A stretch of DNA of 64,000 nucleotides from Vitis vinifera (taxonomy: Eukaryota > Streptophyta > Magnoliopsida > Vitales > Vitaceae). The translations under genes and the position numbers were made by a program. Each line of letters begins with the position of its first letter. Position 1 is the first letter of the stretch. The notes beneath the pieces were generated by a model that worked only from the letters and a program-made list of their open reading frames with translations, had not been told where the DNA came from and made no database searches. The DNA lies in contig NC_081817.1 of assembly GCF_030704535.1 (NCBI RefSeq), forward strand, positions 16,480,501 through 16,544,500, read 5' to 3'. Of the stretch, positions 24,200 through 37,248 are shown in pieces.

Positions 24200-25077
24200 A
24201 ATCCAAAGTGTGGATTGAGTGAATCAAAGAGAACTGGCTTCATCTGTGAGGCCTCACCTAACTTGCTAGGGTTGGGCTCAGAGAGAGCGGCGGACCAAAG
24301 CCAGGTAAAATAAGGAGATGCTCTGCAGTGTAGCCCTAGATCTGACTTATATAGTTAAATTATCAAGGGTTATTTCACTTATTTGATGAAAGTTTTTTTT
24401 TTTCTTTTTCATTTTTCCTTTTTTTTTTTTTTTTTAAGTCATTTGAATATGTTTTTTATAAAAATAATATTTTAAAAGAAATATATTTAGGTCCAAAATG
24501 AGTTATTTTTTATGATTAAATTCATAAATTTATAAATTGAAGAATTATTTAATCAATTAATTTAAATATTAATTTTACATAAAGAAATAAATTAAAATTT
24601 TATTTTCATTAATTAGTAAATTATTTCAAACTTACTTTAAATTTTCAAGCTAAAAATTAGCAAATCATTTGAAAAGCATTAAAACCCTGAAATGTTAACA
24701 GGATCCAGGAATTTGAAATAAATAGAGTAATTTTAAAAAGTATTTTTAAAAATTGGATAGAAAATTTTCTAATTTATGGCACTTGTAAAAAATTCAATTG
24801 AAAATTTTCTTTAAGTTGAATCTTGAAGTCATAAAACCTTTTCAACTTGTGATAAAAAATACATGATGAAAAGTGTCATAAATTTAAAACAGTCATAATT
24901 TAATAAATATTTATTTAAAAAAATGATATTTTATCAAAATCACATGTTCTAATTATATTGAAAATAAATATAATATAAAAATAAATAAATATTATAAATT
25001 TTTTATAAGAAATAAATTATTTTTATTTTTATGTGTTATTAAAAATAAAATTTTTTAAAAATTAAATTAATTTTTTA

Positions 25078-25127
<50 letters not shown>

Positions 25128-25429
25128 TATATATATAATCAAATCAATAGAACGAGACAAGGAATACCCATACTCGACTTGGTAAAAATAATAATTAAAA
25201 TATTTTTAAAAAAATTAAAAAATAATAATAATCTTCAACCCATCCTAATATTTAGGTTTTCTCAAATTTATTTTATTAGGAGCAAGACGATGTTGATACT
25301 AAAAATACTCAATCAATTATCACTCCTATCCATACAATAAATATTTGTGCCAAAAGAATGAAAACAATTTCTACTTTTAAAAATTAATCCACAAAAGTAT
25401 AAATATAACCTCTATTTTTTATATAGTGT
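24200..25429. other. AT-rich intergenic sequence with microsatellite
   Basis: The first 150 bp are the 5' flank of the resistance-gene relic. The rest is AT-rich with T-runs at 24393-24436 and no coding signal. Confidence 0.5.
25083..25138. repeat. (AT)n microsatellite
   Basis: A nearly pure TA/AT dinucleotide run of about 21 units, one GA interruption, then several more units. It is likely length-polymorphic. Confidence 0.95.
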
Positions 25430-26610
25430 CAATGTGAAGCTCAGTTAAAAAGCTCTATTTATGACCAACACCAAGCTCCTCAGACATGGCATATTGAACT
25501 TAAAAGCTTTTTACTTTCATATGGATATGTCAAATCTCAATCTGTCATCATTGTTTATTAATCAACTAAAAGTTGTCACTTTGTACATCTTAATGTATGT
25601 GGACAACCTCATCATTATTGGAAGTTGCACATCAGCACTAAATAAGTTCATTTCATCATTTGCCACTTGATTTTCTTTGAAAGACTTGGGCTCTCTGAGT
25701 TATTTTTTGGAGTTAAAGCCCTCTTAATCAAGCATGGTTTGTTTATCTCCTAACACTAGTATATTTGTGGCTTTCTTGAGAAAACCAACATGCACGAAAC
25801 AAAAGTGGTGTCAACTTTATTATCTATCTAGCCTCTCTACTTTAATGATAACAGCTCGTCAGCTAATGACACTCTATATAGAAAAGTTATTGGAGCCATA
25901 TAGTATCTCTCATTGACATGCCAAGATATATAATTTGTTATCAACAAATTGTCTTAGTTTTATGCATCGCCCATCTCATACTCATTGAGCAACAATTAAA
26001 AGAGTGTTCCATTACCTTAAGGGCATAATACATTAGAACATTTATATTCTTCAATCCTCTTCACCATCACTAAATGCATTTATCGATGTCAATTAGGCTA
26101 GAAATCTCAATGGAAAAACCTTAACAACTAGTTATATTTTCTTTGTTGGCCCTAACCTCATTTTTTGGAGCTACAAGAAGTAGAAGATTATAGCTCACTC
26201 ATGAATTGAGATTGAGCATGATGTTGTCACCTTCGCAATTGGATTCAAAACTTGTTATGAGAAATTTAATTTTCTCTCTTATCTACACCAACCATGTAAT
26301 ATGATAATATCGGAGTAAGATATCCATGTGTCAATCCTATCTTCCACTCATGAATGAAGCATATGATAGTTGACTATCACTTTGTTTGTGACCAAGTGTC
26401 CAAGAAACACATTTTGGTGTCACATGTTCATTTAGCTAATCAATTGGCAAACTTGCTCACAAAGTCATTATCATTCGGACAACAATACCAATCTCAACAA
26501 TCCAAGCTTACAACTCTTGATGAAACTTTAATTTTGCAATCCCATGAAAGGAAGACACCATCATTTGTAATTCGACCACCCATCACTAAAATTGCTATAA
26601 GATGGTAGCA
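25430..26610 (+). pseudogene. Copia retrotransposon pol relic (RT to RNase H end)
   Basis: Frames joined across stops follow the plant Copia polyprotein in order: YDQHQAPQTWHIELKSF (RT), YVDNLIIIGS (about 25597-25625, the YVDD box with D to N), SLKDLGSLSYFLEL, a degraded RNase H with FIDVN...ARNLNG where ADWAGNLND is expected, and the final DYHFVCDQVSKKHILVSHV to HERK (about 26360-26590). Many stops and the altered catalytic Asp make it dead. The upstream gag and integrase are absent. The following 200 bp could hold remnants of the 3' LTR but no clear ends are visible. Confidence 0.85.
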
Positions 26611-29039
26611 ATTGATGAAAAATCTTCCTCATCATAGCAACTAAATTCTAGCTTAATTCTCTATATGTTATAGTTGTGTTTATGTCATTAGTTATGGTTG
26701 TAATTGATTCCACATGTGACACTTATGCCATCAATTATGGTTGGAAGGGACTCCATTCATTCTTCAAATGAATATTGTATAATAATAATGATAATACAAA
26801 ATATATATATTGCAGAGTCTTTAGTTATTTACTTAAATTTCAAAATTTTCAAAATTCAGGTCAAAGAGAATCCAACATTAAGAAACTTATTTAAGAAAAT
26901 ATCAAAAAAGAAATTGAATAATATGACATTTGACTTGAGAAATTTTCTAGTAAGATTTCTTTAATTCTTTAAACAAATACAAGTAGTTAAATAAATAATA
27001 AAATTAAAATAATTTATACTAAAATAGTAACATAAATAACAAAAATAGCAACAAAATATTTAAAACAACTTGATTTACTTACAATGGCCTTGACGTACAG
27101 TTCGTAGATGAGAAGTTTGGAATACAAAAGATAAGTAGTAGAGAAGATATGAAAGACATAAGAGCATAAGGAGAGCACAAGCAATAAGATTTTTCCAAGG
27201 TTTTCCAGTTGAAGCCTTTTCTCCTTGCAAAAAGTCCTTTTCATAATTGAGGGGGTGAAATTCAAAGTATCTTAAATATGTGGAAATGAGAGTCGTGAAT
27301 TCAGAAAGTTGAAGATTCCTCATGCCATGTCTTGAAAAGAGAGCTGCATTAATTTTTGAAGCCAGGTTGGATACATTAGTTTATATATATATTTGTCTTT
27401 GAAAGAGAAAAGCCTTATATGTGATGAGTTGTCCACCATAGTTTATATACATATTTGTCTTTGAAAGAGAAAAGTCTTACGTACGATGAGTTATGAGTTG
27501 TCCACCATCTTTAAAGGAATCTTATCTTTTCTTTTGGAAAGCATCGTGTCCTTTTTATTTGATATTAGAGCGATTGAATTTGAAGATGAGGTCCGTCTTT
27601 CTATCTTTTGTCCTGAAGATAAGGGTATTGAAAGTAAAAATGGTTGTCTTCGATTCTTCTCTACTTTTATCTTTAAAAGTTCAAGGAGTGAGACCTTATG
27701 GTAATGTAATAGAACACTCATTTTCATTCTTTGATCAATTAATTTAAAAGTTATTGTTGGTGTAATTCCTAACTGGAGTCAAGTCTGTATAACTTCATTA
27801 AAGTCAGACGGACTTCTTCTCTTATTTGTGGTAAAATCATCACCATCATTCTCCATTTCAAAGAAAATTTTTGAAGACGTTTCTTAAGATCCTTTTTGCT
27901 AAGTATTCTTGGAACTTTTGAAAAGGGTATCATAGATATCCATGAGAGGAGGTGTTAATGGAGTCTTTGGGTATAAGAGTTTGAATTACTAGAGTTGGTC
28001 AATTCTTGTATAACCCAACCATCATTTGATTTTAAATTCTTTAGCCAAATATGTAGGGCATGGAGATTTACTTTTTGATGAGAGTGAAATCTTAACACTG
28101 TAACCATGAGATAGTAAATTGGAATAAAGAAGAAAAAAAATTCAATTTTGAATTTTGAGGAGCTTTGATATTAGTCTTTAAATATTCAAATTTTGGTGAA
28201 AGACATGGAGGAAGAATCTTTTGAGTAGACCCAAAATAAAGTTATCATTCTTGAAAAGAATTCGGAAATGATGATTTTTAGAATTCAGGATAAATTTTTA
28301 TTATTATTATTTTTTATATAAAAAAAAAAAAAAACACAAAGCAAAAAAGCATGAATGATCATAGTGTCTATACTCAATTGGAAATCTTCAAGAGGAGAAG
28401 ACTCAACCATGATGATGAGGTCTTTTCACTAAATTGATTTTGAAGGGATGAACTTCCAAGAGTTTGAGAGTATGAAGAGTAGAAGGGTGAAGTAGTAGGA
28501 GAAAAGGGTCTAATTAAGAAATTTAGGTCTAGAAAACTGGTGGAAAGAATTTTGAATCCATTTGAAGAAGAGGGTTTGGAAATAGGTGTTGAAATGGGAT
28601 ATGGAACTAGTGGTGAGGATTTTGAGTTTAGGAGGGTTTTGAAGAAGTCTTTTTCTTATGTTAGGATTCTTTAGTCAGGACAATCTTTCTTGAAATAGAA
28701 GATGGTTTGGACCGACATGGCCTGGCCTGGCCTTGAAGAACTCATTTTTTTTTCCAAGTAAAAACTCTCTTGTAAGAAAATACTGAAAAGAATTTAAGAC
28801 ATGGTTAATGGATCCTAGAAATCTGATTTGGTGCAATGATTCCTTGATATATTTCATGTGACAAAAATCTAATTTGGTTTCTGAAATAGAGAAAGGGTTA
28901 TTTGATTAGAAGGGATGAAAATCTAACCCTCCACATTACACTTTACAACTTGTTTGCTGAACAAAGGCCAAACCCTATACACAAACAAACTGTAATTAAT
29001 ATGATATGAATCCAAGACTACACCTCTTGCCTCAAGCAC
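26611..29039. other. Intergenic, 3' flank of the p23 gene
   Basis: No gene assigned. A minus-strand frame at 27323-27075 (MRNLQLSEFTTLISTYLRYF..., with a hydrophobic stretch LIACALLMLLCLSYLLYYL that could span a membrane) ends near a donor-like GTAAGT but matches no family I recognise. A 62/69-bp tandem duplication lies at 27378-27508. The part just left of 29040 should hold the p23 3' UTR. Confidence 0.4.
27378..27508. repeat. Tandem duplication, two units of 62 and 69 bp
   Basis: AGTTTATATATATATTTGTC...GTTGTCCACCAT (27378-27439) is followed directly by a second copy (27440-27508) with a few substitutions and a 7-bp GAGTTAT-type expansion near its end. Confidence 0.85.
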
Positions 29040-32000
29040 TTAAGCTTTAGCCTCCTCAGCCAATGCTGCAACCTGCTTTTCTTTTCCTTTGCCTTCCTCC
29101 TCTTCTGCTTCGAACCCTTCTGCAAAATATGCACCACCATATTAAAGACATAATCATGCACTGGCTCTTTGTTATGAGCACCTACAAATTTCAGAGTTGA
29201 ATGACTTCTGACTCTATACTACTTCACACTACTGGTAGATAACATGTAAAAACAAAAATCTTTCCGGGGAAAATGATCTGATTGTAGAAAATTTCTAACC
29301 TTCCTCATCCTTTGACTCATCCATATCAAAGTCATCCTCACCCATATCTAATTTCTGCACAATATTTGATTTAGTCAGCAATGAAAAACCAAAATCATTT
29401 CTTGACAGTGTCTTCTTCTGCATCTCCATTTTGTAACTTGGTGACCTTGAAAGATTTGTTCCCTTTCAATCAAGACTTTTTCAACCTATTTTTCTTTTCT
29501 GTTACAACAATAACCACCTCACCCAAAGAATAAACATGGACAGAAAGCAAAAAGCCTAATTAAACCCCATCTAAAAGATCGCATACCAACTGATGCACAA
29601 CCTGTAACCAGACTCAAAGCCTACTAGACTACCATATGCAGCATCAGATGTTTACATGATGAAATTATGGGATTCAGACACTCATTCAGTAGTTATCAGG
29701 TCTGTTAGACACAGAATATAAAGCTTACAAACAAAATAACCAATTGCAGGATTCACAATATTGGAAGTTACAACTACAAATCTGTCCCCGAGAAACATTA
29801 AGAGAAAAAAGGTAATGTCATTATTTATATATGCTTAAGCATGTTACTTACCGAAAAGTCCATGTCATCAAAATCCATGCCAACTTTCTCTGTTAAAGCA
29901 TTGCAGAAAAGGTTGTATCAATGAAGCTGAATGAAATAGAACAAGAGAATAGAACAAAGAGGAAACTTATGACAAATGCAAACCCCTACCATTTTCATCC
30001 TCTTCATCAACCCATTTGTCCCAGTCAACTTTAAGGAACACGGGTGGTTTTCCTTCGTTCTTAATTAGCCTAGCCCACCATTTCTTCTCTGCTTTTGCAA
30101 TGACATAGACGATGCTTCTGACTCCAACATTACACTTGCTATCCTGTAATATTAACATCATTTCAGCTGCTTGATTTACTAAATGAGAAATTTCATTGGA
30201 CCCTCTAAGCTCCATGTCATTATACCTCAACTTTGATCTTATCAAACAGTTCGATATCAACTTCATAAGGTACATCATCTTTGGTGGCAGAGAACATGAA
30301 TCTCCCTTCAGGTTCAAGCTTGAGCTTTACATCTTTAGCATCAGGTAACTCAACAGTGAGGTAGAGCTTGTCAGATCTCTGGGCCCACTTCACAGTTGGG
30401 TGTCGGCTGTAACCAGTAAATATATTCATGATGAATATATCTAATCCAGTTTGCCAAAACCCAATTCTCTACCAAACTATGCTTCCTATTATTTTGTCAT
30501 TTTCCTGTTCTGGTAATAGAGAAATCTCCTTTTCTACATGTTATTTGCTTATTCAGCAGATTTGTTGGTTTATTGTGAATCTTGGAATTTCTTCCCTTTC
30601 ATGAATACAATTCAACACTAAGCAAGAAGTAAAGGACAGTCTAAAGCATGCAGATGAGGGGAATGACCAACTATCCCATCTGTCATATACCACAATCCCT
30701 AAGCCTAGCACTAGAAAAACAATAGGTAACTGATCCACAGCATCAATTTTTGGAAGGGGTTTCAATGATCATTTAGTTCTTAGATGGCAACTCCTATTTC
30801 TATCAAAGCTAAATCTTTTCTACTGATATAATTCCATTTCCATCTTCAGTTGGCAGATGTCTTGGGACCTTACAGGCATATTTTTTACAAGTTGATAGTT
30901 AAAAGTTCAGGCTTATGGATAAGTCACATGGAAACTATTTCTGAATCTTAAATAATTTTGCAAATGTGAGCATCTCAAGGTTGATGACAATAGGAATGTA
31001 GTGTGACATTAATTTTGACAAGATAGATACAATATCTCCTATTAGTCTTCATAGAATTGTAATAGAAAAAGTATAGGTTGAATCTGAAAAAACCTGTCAG
31101 AATGGCTACATTTACTAAATTGCATACCATAAAAGAGAATGATGAGAAATTAATAGCTATTTGGATCAGGTGAAGCCAAAAAAGCAAAAACAGAAAAGTG
31201 CTGTCTTAGATAATGAATATGGTGATATCTCTGATTGTCACTCTCCCCTCCTCCTTTCTCTCTCTCTCAACTGGTACAATTTGTTACCTGTATACATTTT
31301 CAAGCCAAATACTTAAAAAATGTATGAAAAATAAACTAATAGAAGAGTCAAGATTCTTTTGTCCTGGTTAATGCTTCTACATATCCAACAAATTTGGTAG
31401 ACCTTACAAATTCCTTAGTCTTGATTGGTGCATCTTATGTATGGGAAGTGAAGAATCAATCGACTATCTCTTTTTACATTGCCTATTAATATCAAGGCTT
31501 TGGCATAAGCTATTTAGTCTAGCTAGGATGGATTGAGTTCTGCCCAAGAGCATATGTGACATGATACCATCTTGTGTAGAGGTTTGGGGAGTTTCATCAG
31601 AGATAAAGACCCTTTGGCAAATCACATGTCTCATTGTGCCTTGGATCTTGTGGTAAAAGAGAAATACTGGGATCTTTGAGGAAAAGTAGAAAACAATAGA
31701 GATGTTGTTGGGTCTACTTCACTTCTATTATGCCTTTTGGGCTTCTTGTATTTGGATCAGGTGAAGCCAAAAAAGCAAAAACAGAAAAGTGCTGTCTTAG
31801 ATAATGAATATGGTAATATCTCTGATTGTCACTCTCCCCTCCTCCTTTTTCTCTCTCTCAACTGGTACAATTTGTTACCTGTATACATTTTCAAGCCAAA
31901 TACTTAAAAAATGTATGAAAAATAAACTAATAGAAGAGTCAAGATTCTTTTGTTCTGGTTAATGGATCCCCTGCATGTTGCTTTTAAGAGTCTGACTATC

Positions 32001-35000
32001 AGATAGGATAATCTAATGACTCCATATTAATCTATTATCTGATGGAGGGCTTCCTATTAAATGATCGGTTATGATATTATACATGGAGGAATTGTAGAAG
32101 GTTTTTGGGTGGGACCAATTTTGGAAGATTGTACAACTTGGTCTTATGGAAATGACACAACAGTTTTTTCAAATACAGAAAAACAATCACCTCACAAGTC
32201 ATCTATTGTTTTGCAGTATTAGTACTGTACGTGAAATCAGAAAATAGAGAGCTAACCTCCATTTGTCAAGAGCAATGGGTGGCATCAACATTTGTGTTAG
32301 ATTGTTAAGTAGATGTGTATAACAAGTTATTGATCAAGAGGTTGGCATATAGAAGTTTAGGAGTTGCAGTTGGTGGAGACAGCAAAGCAGAGCGAGGGTG
32401 AGGGGATAGAGTGAGAAAGCTTCTGAGTTGGAGAGCTTCAATATCAACAATCTAAAAAATTCAACCTTAGGAATGGTGATCCATTATCTCTCTTTACAAG
32501 ACTCTTTTGGTATGGTCAACTGGGATGAAAAACAATAAACATTATGAAGGCCCCATACGAGCAGTCAATTAACCTTTTCATTAGCAAAAGGGTAACAACA
32601 TGTGCACCACACAATGGATTCCTCTCCCTCTAGTGGCATGCTTAAGACCCTTTGAGGAAAGGGAACAAAAGGAAGAGATTCAAAATAGAAAGCAAAAGAA
32701 ATGAAAGAAGAATTCCATTGAAGTGTCTACAAGAATATTAGGAAACGGAATAAGAATAAATCTAATTACTATAATGACCTACACAGATATAAGAATATTT
32801 AATTTTGCCATTATACAAAGAGGTAAGAATATTTTGTTTACTAAGTTCTTTTGATCACGAGTCCTTTTGTACCTCTTGTATAGCCTTCCTTGGTTAGTGG
32901 AGGTTTACTTAGTTCTTTTGATCAAGCTTATACTTCATGGGGAGGATTTCTCATCTTTCTCATGTCTCTTTTCTCTATTAATACATTAAGAAAGAAAAAA
33001 AAAAAAGAAAAAAAGAAAAAAAAGAGGTAAGAATATTTAAAATTAACATTATTTTTGTAAATAATCTTCATTTCGATATTAGGAAATGGAATATTGTTCA
33101 TTAGTTTACCTTTTGTCTAACATCATTGATTTGATATTATTTACTATACAAAATTATTAAAAGAATTTAACATTGAACCAGATAAATTAAACATGTATTA
33201 GGTGAATAAATATACAAATATTGTTCATTAGTTCACCCACACTAAAGGCTTATTGATTTGATATTATTTACTATATGCGCATCTTCAATTTATTAAAAAA
33301 AATTTAATATCTAAATAAATTAAAATATGTATTAGGTTCATTAACCTACACTATAACATATAAAATCTCTTCATTTTCACTTTTAGTGATTAATATGTTA
33401 TTATCTCAGTTAATAATAATTAAAATAATTTGTAATATTTATTATTCATGCCATTATTTTTAATTTATTAGAAAACATGTTATTCTTTTTAATTAATATA
33501 TAATTTTATTATAATTAAATATGTTAGTATATTAATTTAAAACAATTATATTAATCCCAAGGGCATTTTTGTCTTATTTTCATTCATAAGAAAATAGAAA
33601 GGGATTCCTTAAAATTAGGTAAATCCTGCATTTTTTTTTTTGGCTGATTTCAAGTTTTAAGTAGATATTTGGAATGGAAGAAAAGACAATGATTCCTTCT
33701 CATTTAATTCCTCAAGAATCAATTAAACATGTCATAATTTCAATCCGATTGGGTTCATACCAACTCCAAATCAAAACCCTTAGATCATCTACACTGATGT
33801 TGAGGCAAACTAAGTCTATCATTAAGGTCCTCTAAGTCTAGTTATTACTCTTCTATCCCCATTCCCAAATTAGGTAGGCATGAGGCATTTGGGTGCTACT
33901 AAGCAACTTTGAGAAAAGCGTAAGAGATGACACATGTCATACCACTACCTAAATCTTGAAAAACATTAAAAGCAGCTTCAGACGAAGTGAAAACTTAATA
34001 GTAAAGCTGATGGGTGAAAGTGAGGAACAGATTTCTAGAGACCTTCCTCATTGACATCTTGGCATTAACCCTTTCTTCATGCACATTATCATATGAATGA
34101 TATCATCATGGGTAGGTAGAAGAACTACCCTAGGCATTTGACAAGGGCATGCATCAACCCTTGCACACATCTACTACAAACACACATCCTCTATTTTAGA
34201 CATCTGCCACTGGCTCCCTTCCACTCTTTTGGATGTGCAATACAAGCAGGCATCAAGCCAAAAGTGCTAGCATCTACCATGGTAAAGTAGGCATCTGCCA
34301 TAAGCAGATTTCCATGCAAGAAGTAATTAGTACTCTTATGTTGGCACCATAATCAAGCAAGAGAAGAGGTACCAAAAGACTAGACTACAAGAACCACATA
34401 GAGATGGAACATCGTGTGCTCCATCAATAATTCATTTAAGTGCGCTGGCTCTGTAGTTGAACACTAGTGGGGAAGTGGTAAGTGGCTGAGCTTGCACTAT
34501 CAAAGAGCTATAAGTGTATGAATCTCCATGCTGTCAGTAGAAGTAATGATGGAAATGATAAATAGCAGCATCTTGAGTAGAAACAGAGCAGATGTGACAG
34601 GAAGGTGGTGGCTGATAGGTTCTAAGGAGAAATCCCAGTAAGGGACACTGGAAAACTGCAACACCATTATTGTAGGTGCCACCTAGTAATTCTTCACATT
34701 TAATCTAGCAAGTGTCTAACAGAGTAGCTGAAGCAATAGCAATTAGTAGTAGCAGAGGGCAACATGTCAATAGAAGAAGCCACTAATTAGTGATTCATGA
34801 GAGTGCATTCATATGCTAGCTTACAGTCACAATGATCATGTACCACATATAATCTTTGTTCACATGTCAACAAAAAATTAACAAGAAGCATTTGTTTAAT
34901 GGGAAGGAGTAAACCTTTATCACAAGTCGACTTATTCTGACCAGAAGCACCTTAACAAGCATGGGTAGGAAGAGGATTGATGGTGTACTCAGAAACATAG

Positions 35001-37002
35001 GGTCTCATGTGGTATGAGTTGTGGAAAAGGATCGAGAGATATTGGATGGAGCTGCTCAATAGCTATGTAAGGGTGTAGTCCATGTGTTCAATTCTAAGTA
35101 TGCAGGAAGAGCTGGATACAAGTAAGATTCCAAAAGGAAAATTTGTTCAGTGAGAGGTAGTAAACAGAGATAAGATGGAATATCTATCATTTAGGAGGAA
35201 AGGATGAAGCATCAACCATAAACTTGTCAGATGTTTTCAAGATAAGTAGAGGAATTCCTCTCTTCTATAGACCTATATAAAGAGTGGATATTAGTAGGAG
35301 CACCTATGATGCGATTTCATGAAGTTATTTTTGTACTAAAAAATTTTCTTGTTCTTCATTTATGGAATTGGAAAACTAATGTTAGGCAGATTTTCCAACT
35401 ATTTGATCTTTGGGATACACAAAGATCATGTTTTTTATGTGCATAGTAATGTATGGTGCGATTCTAACAACTGATTTGTACAAGGAAGGAGAACTAATCC
35501 CAAATTGGTGTTTTGTATTGTAGGGATGGTGAGAGCAGTGAACCCTTTCTCTTTGCATTTCTCATCTGCAAGACTCCCAAAATAGAATTTTCATCCTTTG
35601 GTGTGATTTGAATACTGACCCATTCCATGAGATACGTTATTGCCAGTTGGTATGGCATTAATGTTGAATGAGGAAAGTATGAAATGCAATACCTCCAAGC
35701 CTAGCATAGTGCAGGTGGAAGGAGCAAAGTAGAAGTACTTTTGAGGGTATTAAAACACCAAGGTGATATTAAAAAAATCTATTCACTAAGAAGAAGAAAT
35801 AGAAGGTGACATTCAAAAATTTTAAATTTAGATGGAAGTTGGCGGGAACCAGAGAATGGTATTGATTATTTTCTTTTCTCTATTCTAAAGAGGTGCAGAT
35901 TGTTGTTTTCTTTCCTTCATCTATTCCCATTTCTTGGGTGCAGGGACTTGAGATTTGTAGTCTAAACTAGTAGGTTCCCTCCATATGTTGTTCAAGAAAA
36001 ATGCTAAATTCCTATAAGGGAAAGAAGATTAAAAGGAGGAAAAAAAAAAGGCATTGTCTTCTGCATTCTTCTGCTGTATCCTAGTATATCACCGATGCCT
36101 CTGCCAATCTTTGGAGCCAATTGTGGGGAAAGCAGTACACCCACTATGAGTGGACTGTAGGGAACTTAGGAGTGCCTATAAACAACTCTCCAAGGGTCTT
36201 GTGAATTAGAGTAACACATTTTGGATTTCACTTCGGTTGCCCCAGTAATCCAACAGCTTTGTGGGTCTTAATTCCTAATCTCCATTGATTAAAGAAACTA
36301 TCAGCTCTAGCCATTCCTATTGGAATCTTATCCTTTCTTGTATTTTTTTCAATTTCTGCTACTCGCTATTTGTCAGTAGCGACACTTCTGCAGCATACAT
36401 TTCGATTAACAGTTGAGAAAATTAGAAAGGAGAGATGAAATTATCTGCAAACAAGTCCAAATATAGTATATTACACTAGGATTACACTTTTCCAACAGCA
36501 GCTATGAAATATGGACTTGAGTGACACATCACAAAGAAATTCTATCGAAATCAAAAGCAGCCAACAGCATCAACCCTCTAGAAACTCTAATGTTCACACC
36601 GACAGAGTAATGTTCAAATTCAGCATTCCCTTCGCAATAAAAGAGCTTCAAACAAAGGATGGTAAATTAGCCTTTTGCACAAAAGCCCATTGAAGAGGCA
36701 TAAAACCAAAGCAACAATCACACACAAATAATTGATCAAGTCACAGAAACAACAGGATATTCAGAAACACACTACGAAAAAAATTAAAATCGAACATAAT
36801 TTCAGAGAATATTAGCCATCGACAAGAAACCATCTAGTCAAAGCCAAGGACAACACATTAAATATCTCTAAAGAAATAAGCACCGTTTCAAATACACAAA
36901 AACAACATTTGATCAAGGAGATAGCATTCAGACTTGAACTCACCATGTGGTCGGAAACTGAAACATATGAAAAATAATCAAACAAACAGAGGATTACCTC
37001 AT
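29040..37002 (-). CDS. p23: Hsp90 co-chaperone p23 (CS domain), six exons with a 6.6-kb first intron
   Basis: Exons, all minus: 37002-36998 (coding part only), 30406-30226, 30143-29990, 29889-29852, 29354-29300, 29119-29040. Together they give 170 residues in phase, starting MSRHPTVKWAQ with the Ser codon split AG|C across intron 1. Residues 3-105 form the CS/p23 beta-sandwich, with PTVKWAQRSDKLYLTVELPD, KLKLEPEGRFMFSA and KKWWARLIKNEGKPPVFLKV, then WDKWVDEEDE. The tail is acidic (MDFDDMDFS, EDDFDMDESKDEE) and ends AEEAKA before TAA. p23 binds the closed N-terminal domains of Hsp90 in the cytosol and nucleus and slows ATP turnover during client maturation. All introns are GT-AG. The 5' exon is inferred from the split ATG-AG, its donor GTAATC and the promoter behind it; the other five exons are strongly supported by homology and phase. 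Intron 1 is full of repeats. Confidence 0.88.
31158..31373. repeat. 216-bp direct repeat, left copy (inside p23 intron 1)
   Basis: It begins TATTTGGATCAGGTGAAGCC and ends CTGGTTAATG. By eye it differs from the copy at 31749-31964 at only about three bases, so the duplication is recent. Confidence 0.92.
31374..31748 (+). pseudogene. LINE C-terminal zinc-binding (zf-RVT) fragment
   Basis: One plus frame reads SLDWCILCMGSEESIDYLFL, HC, then SRLWHKLFSLARMD, followed by WGVSSEIKTLWQI, a typical zf-RVT domain of plant L1 elements (CxxC...HC). Several in-frame stops. It lies antisense to p23 in intron 1, exactly between the two 216-bp direct repeats. Confidence 0.75.
31749..31964. repeat. 216-bp direct repeat, right copy
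   Basis: Second copy of 31158-31373, offset by 591 bp. The mismatches I see are GGTGATATC/GGTAATATC, TTTCTCT/TTTTTCT and GTCCTGG/GTTCTGG. Confidence 0.92.
31965..36997. other. Rest of p23 intron 1: degenerate repeats, no gene
   Basis: No coding region is recognisable on either strand. 32830-33020 ends in a long A-rich tail after TCTCTATTAATACATTAAG and could be a LINE 3' end. 33085-33400 holds two related copies of TTGATTTGATATTATTTACTATA and resembles 37290-37440 (ACCTACACTATA..CATAAAAT.TCTTCATT). 33400-33650 is AT-rich. The remaining sequence is moderate in composition and unassigned. Confidence 0.45.
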
Positions 37003-37160
37003 TCTGTGAAGAAAGATTTGAAGCTGAAGCAGAAAAAGATAAAGATTTATCAGAGAGTGATAAGAAAATATCAAACCTGGGATTGATGAGAAAGACAAGA
37101 GGCTTTTATAGATGTCAGGGGAAGGTGGTAAATGGAGGAGCCAGAATGTTCCGGAAAGGG
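37003..37160 (-). promoter_or_regulatory. p23 core promoter and 5' UTR: TATA box and heat-shock element
   Basis: On the minus strand CTATAAAAG (37111-37103) is a good TATA box, placing the transcription start near 37080 and leaving about 75 bp of 5' UTR before the ATG at 37002. About 33 bp further upstream, GAATGTTCCGGAA (37144-37156, plus strand) is a perfect three-module heat-shock element (GAAnnTTCnnGAA). A second, imperfect group of GAA/TTC modules lies at 37162-37182. This fits HSF control of an Hsp90 partner. Confidence 0.7.
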
Positions 37161-37248
37161 CGAAGTCCTTCTGGGAAGTTCCAGAGTCAAGAAATTTTAA
37201 AATCAGAGGGTTGCTAAATGCACCCATCTCATTATTAACGCAACCCAC

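Noticed and set aside
27075..27323. 82-codon minus-strand frame with a hydrophobic segment and a donor-like end
   Set aside because: Could be a first exon, but no continuing exon or family was found, so it is only described in the intergenic entry.
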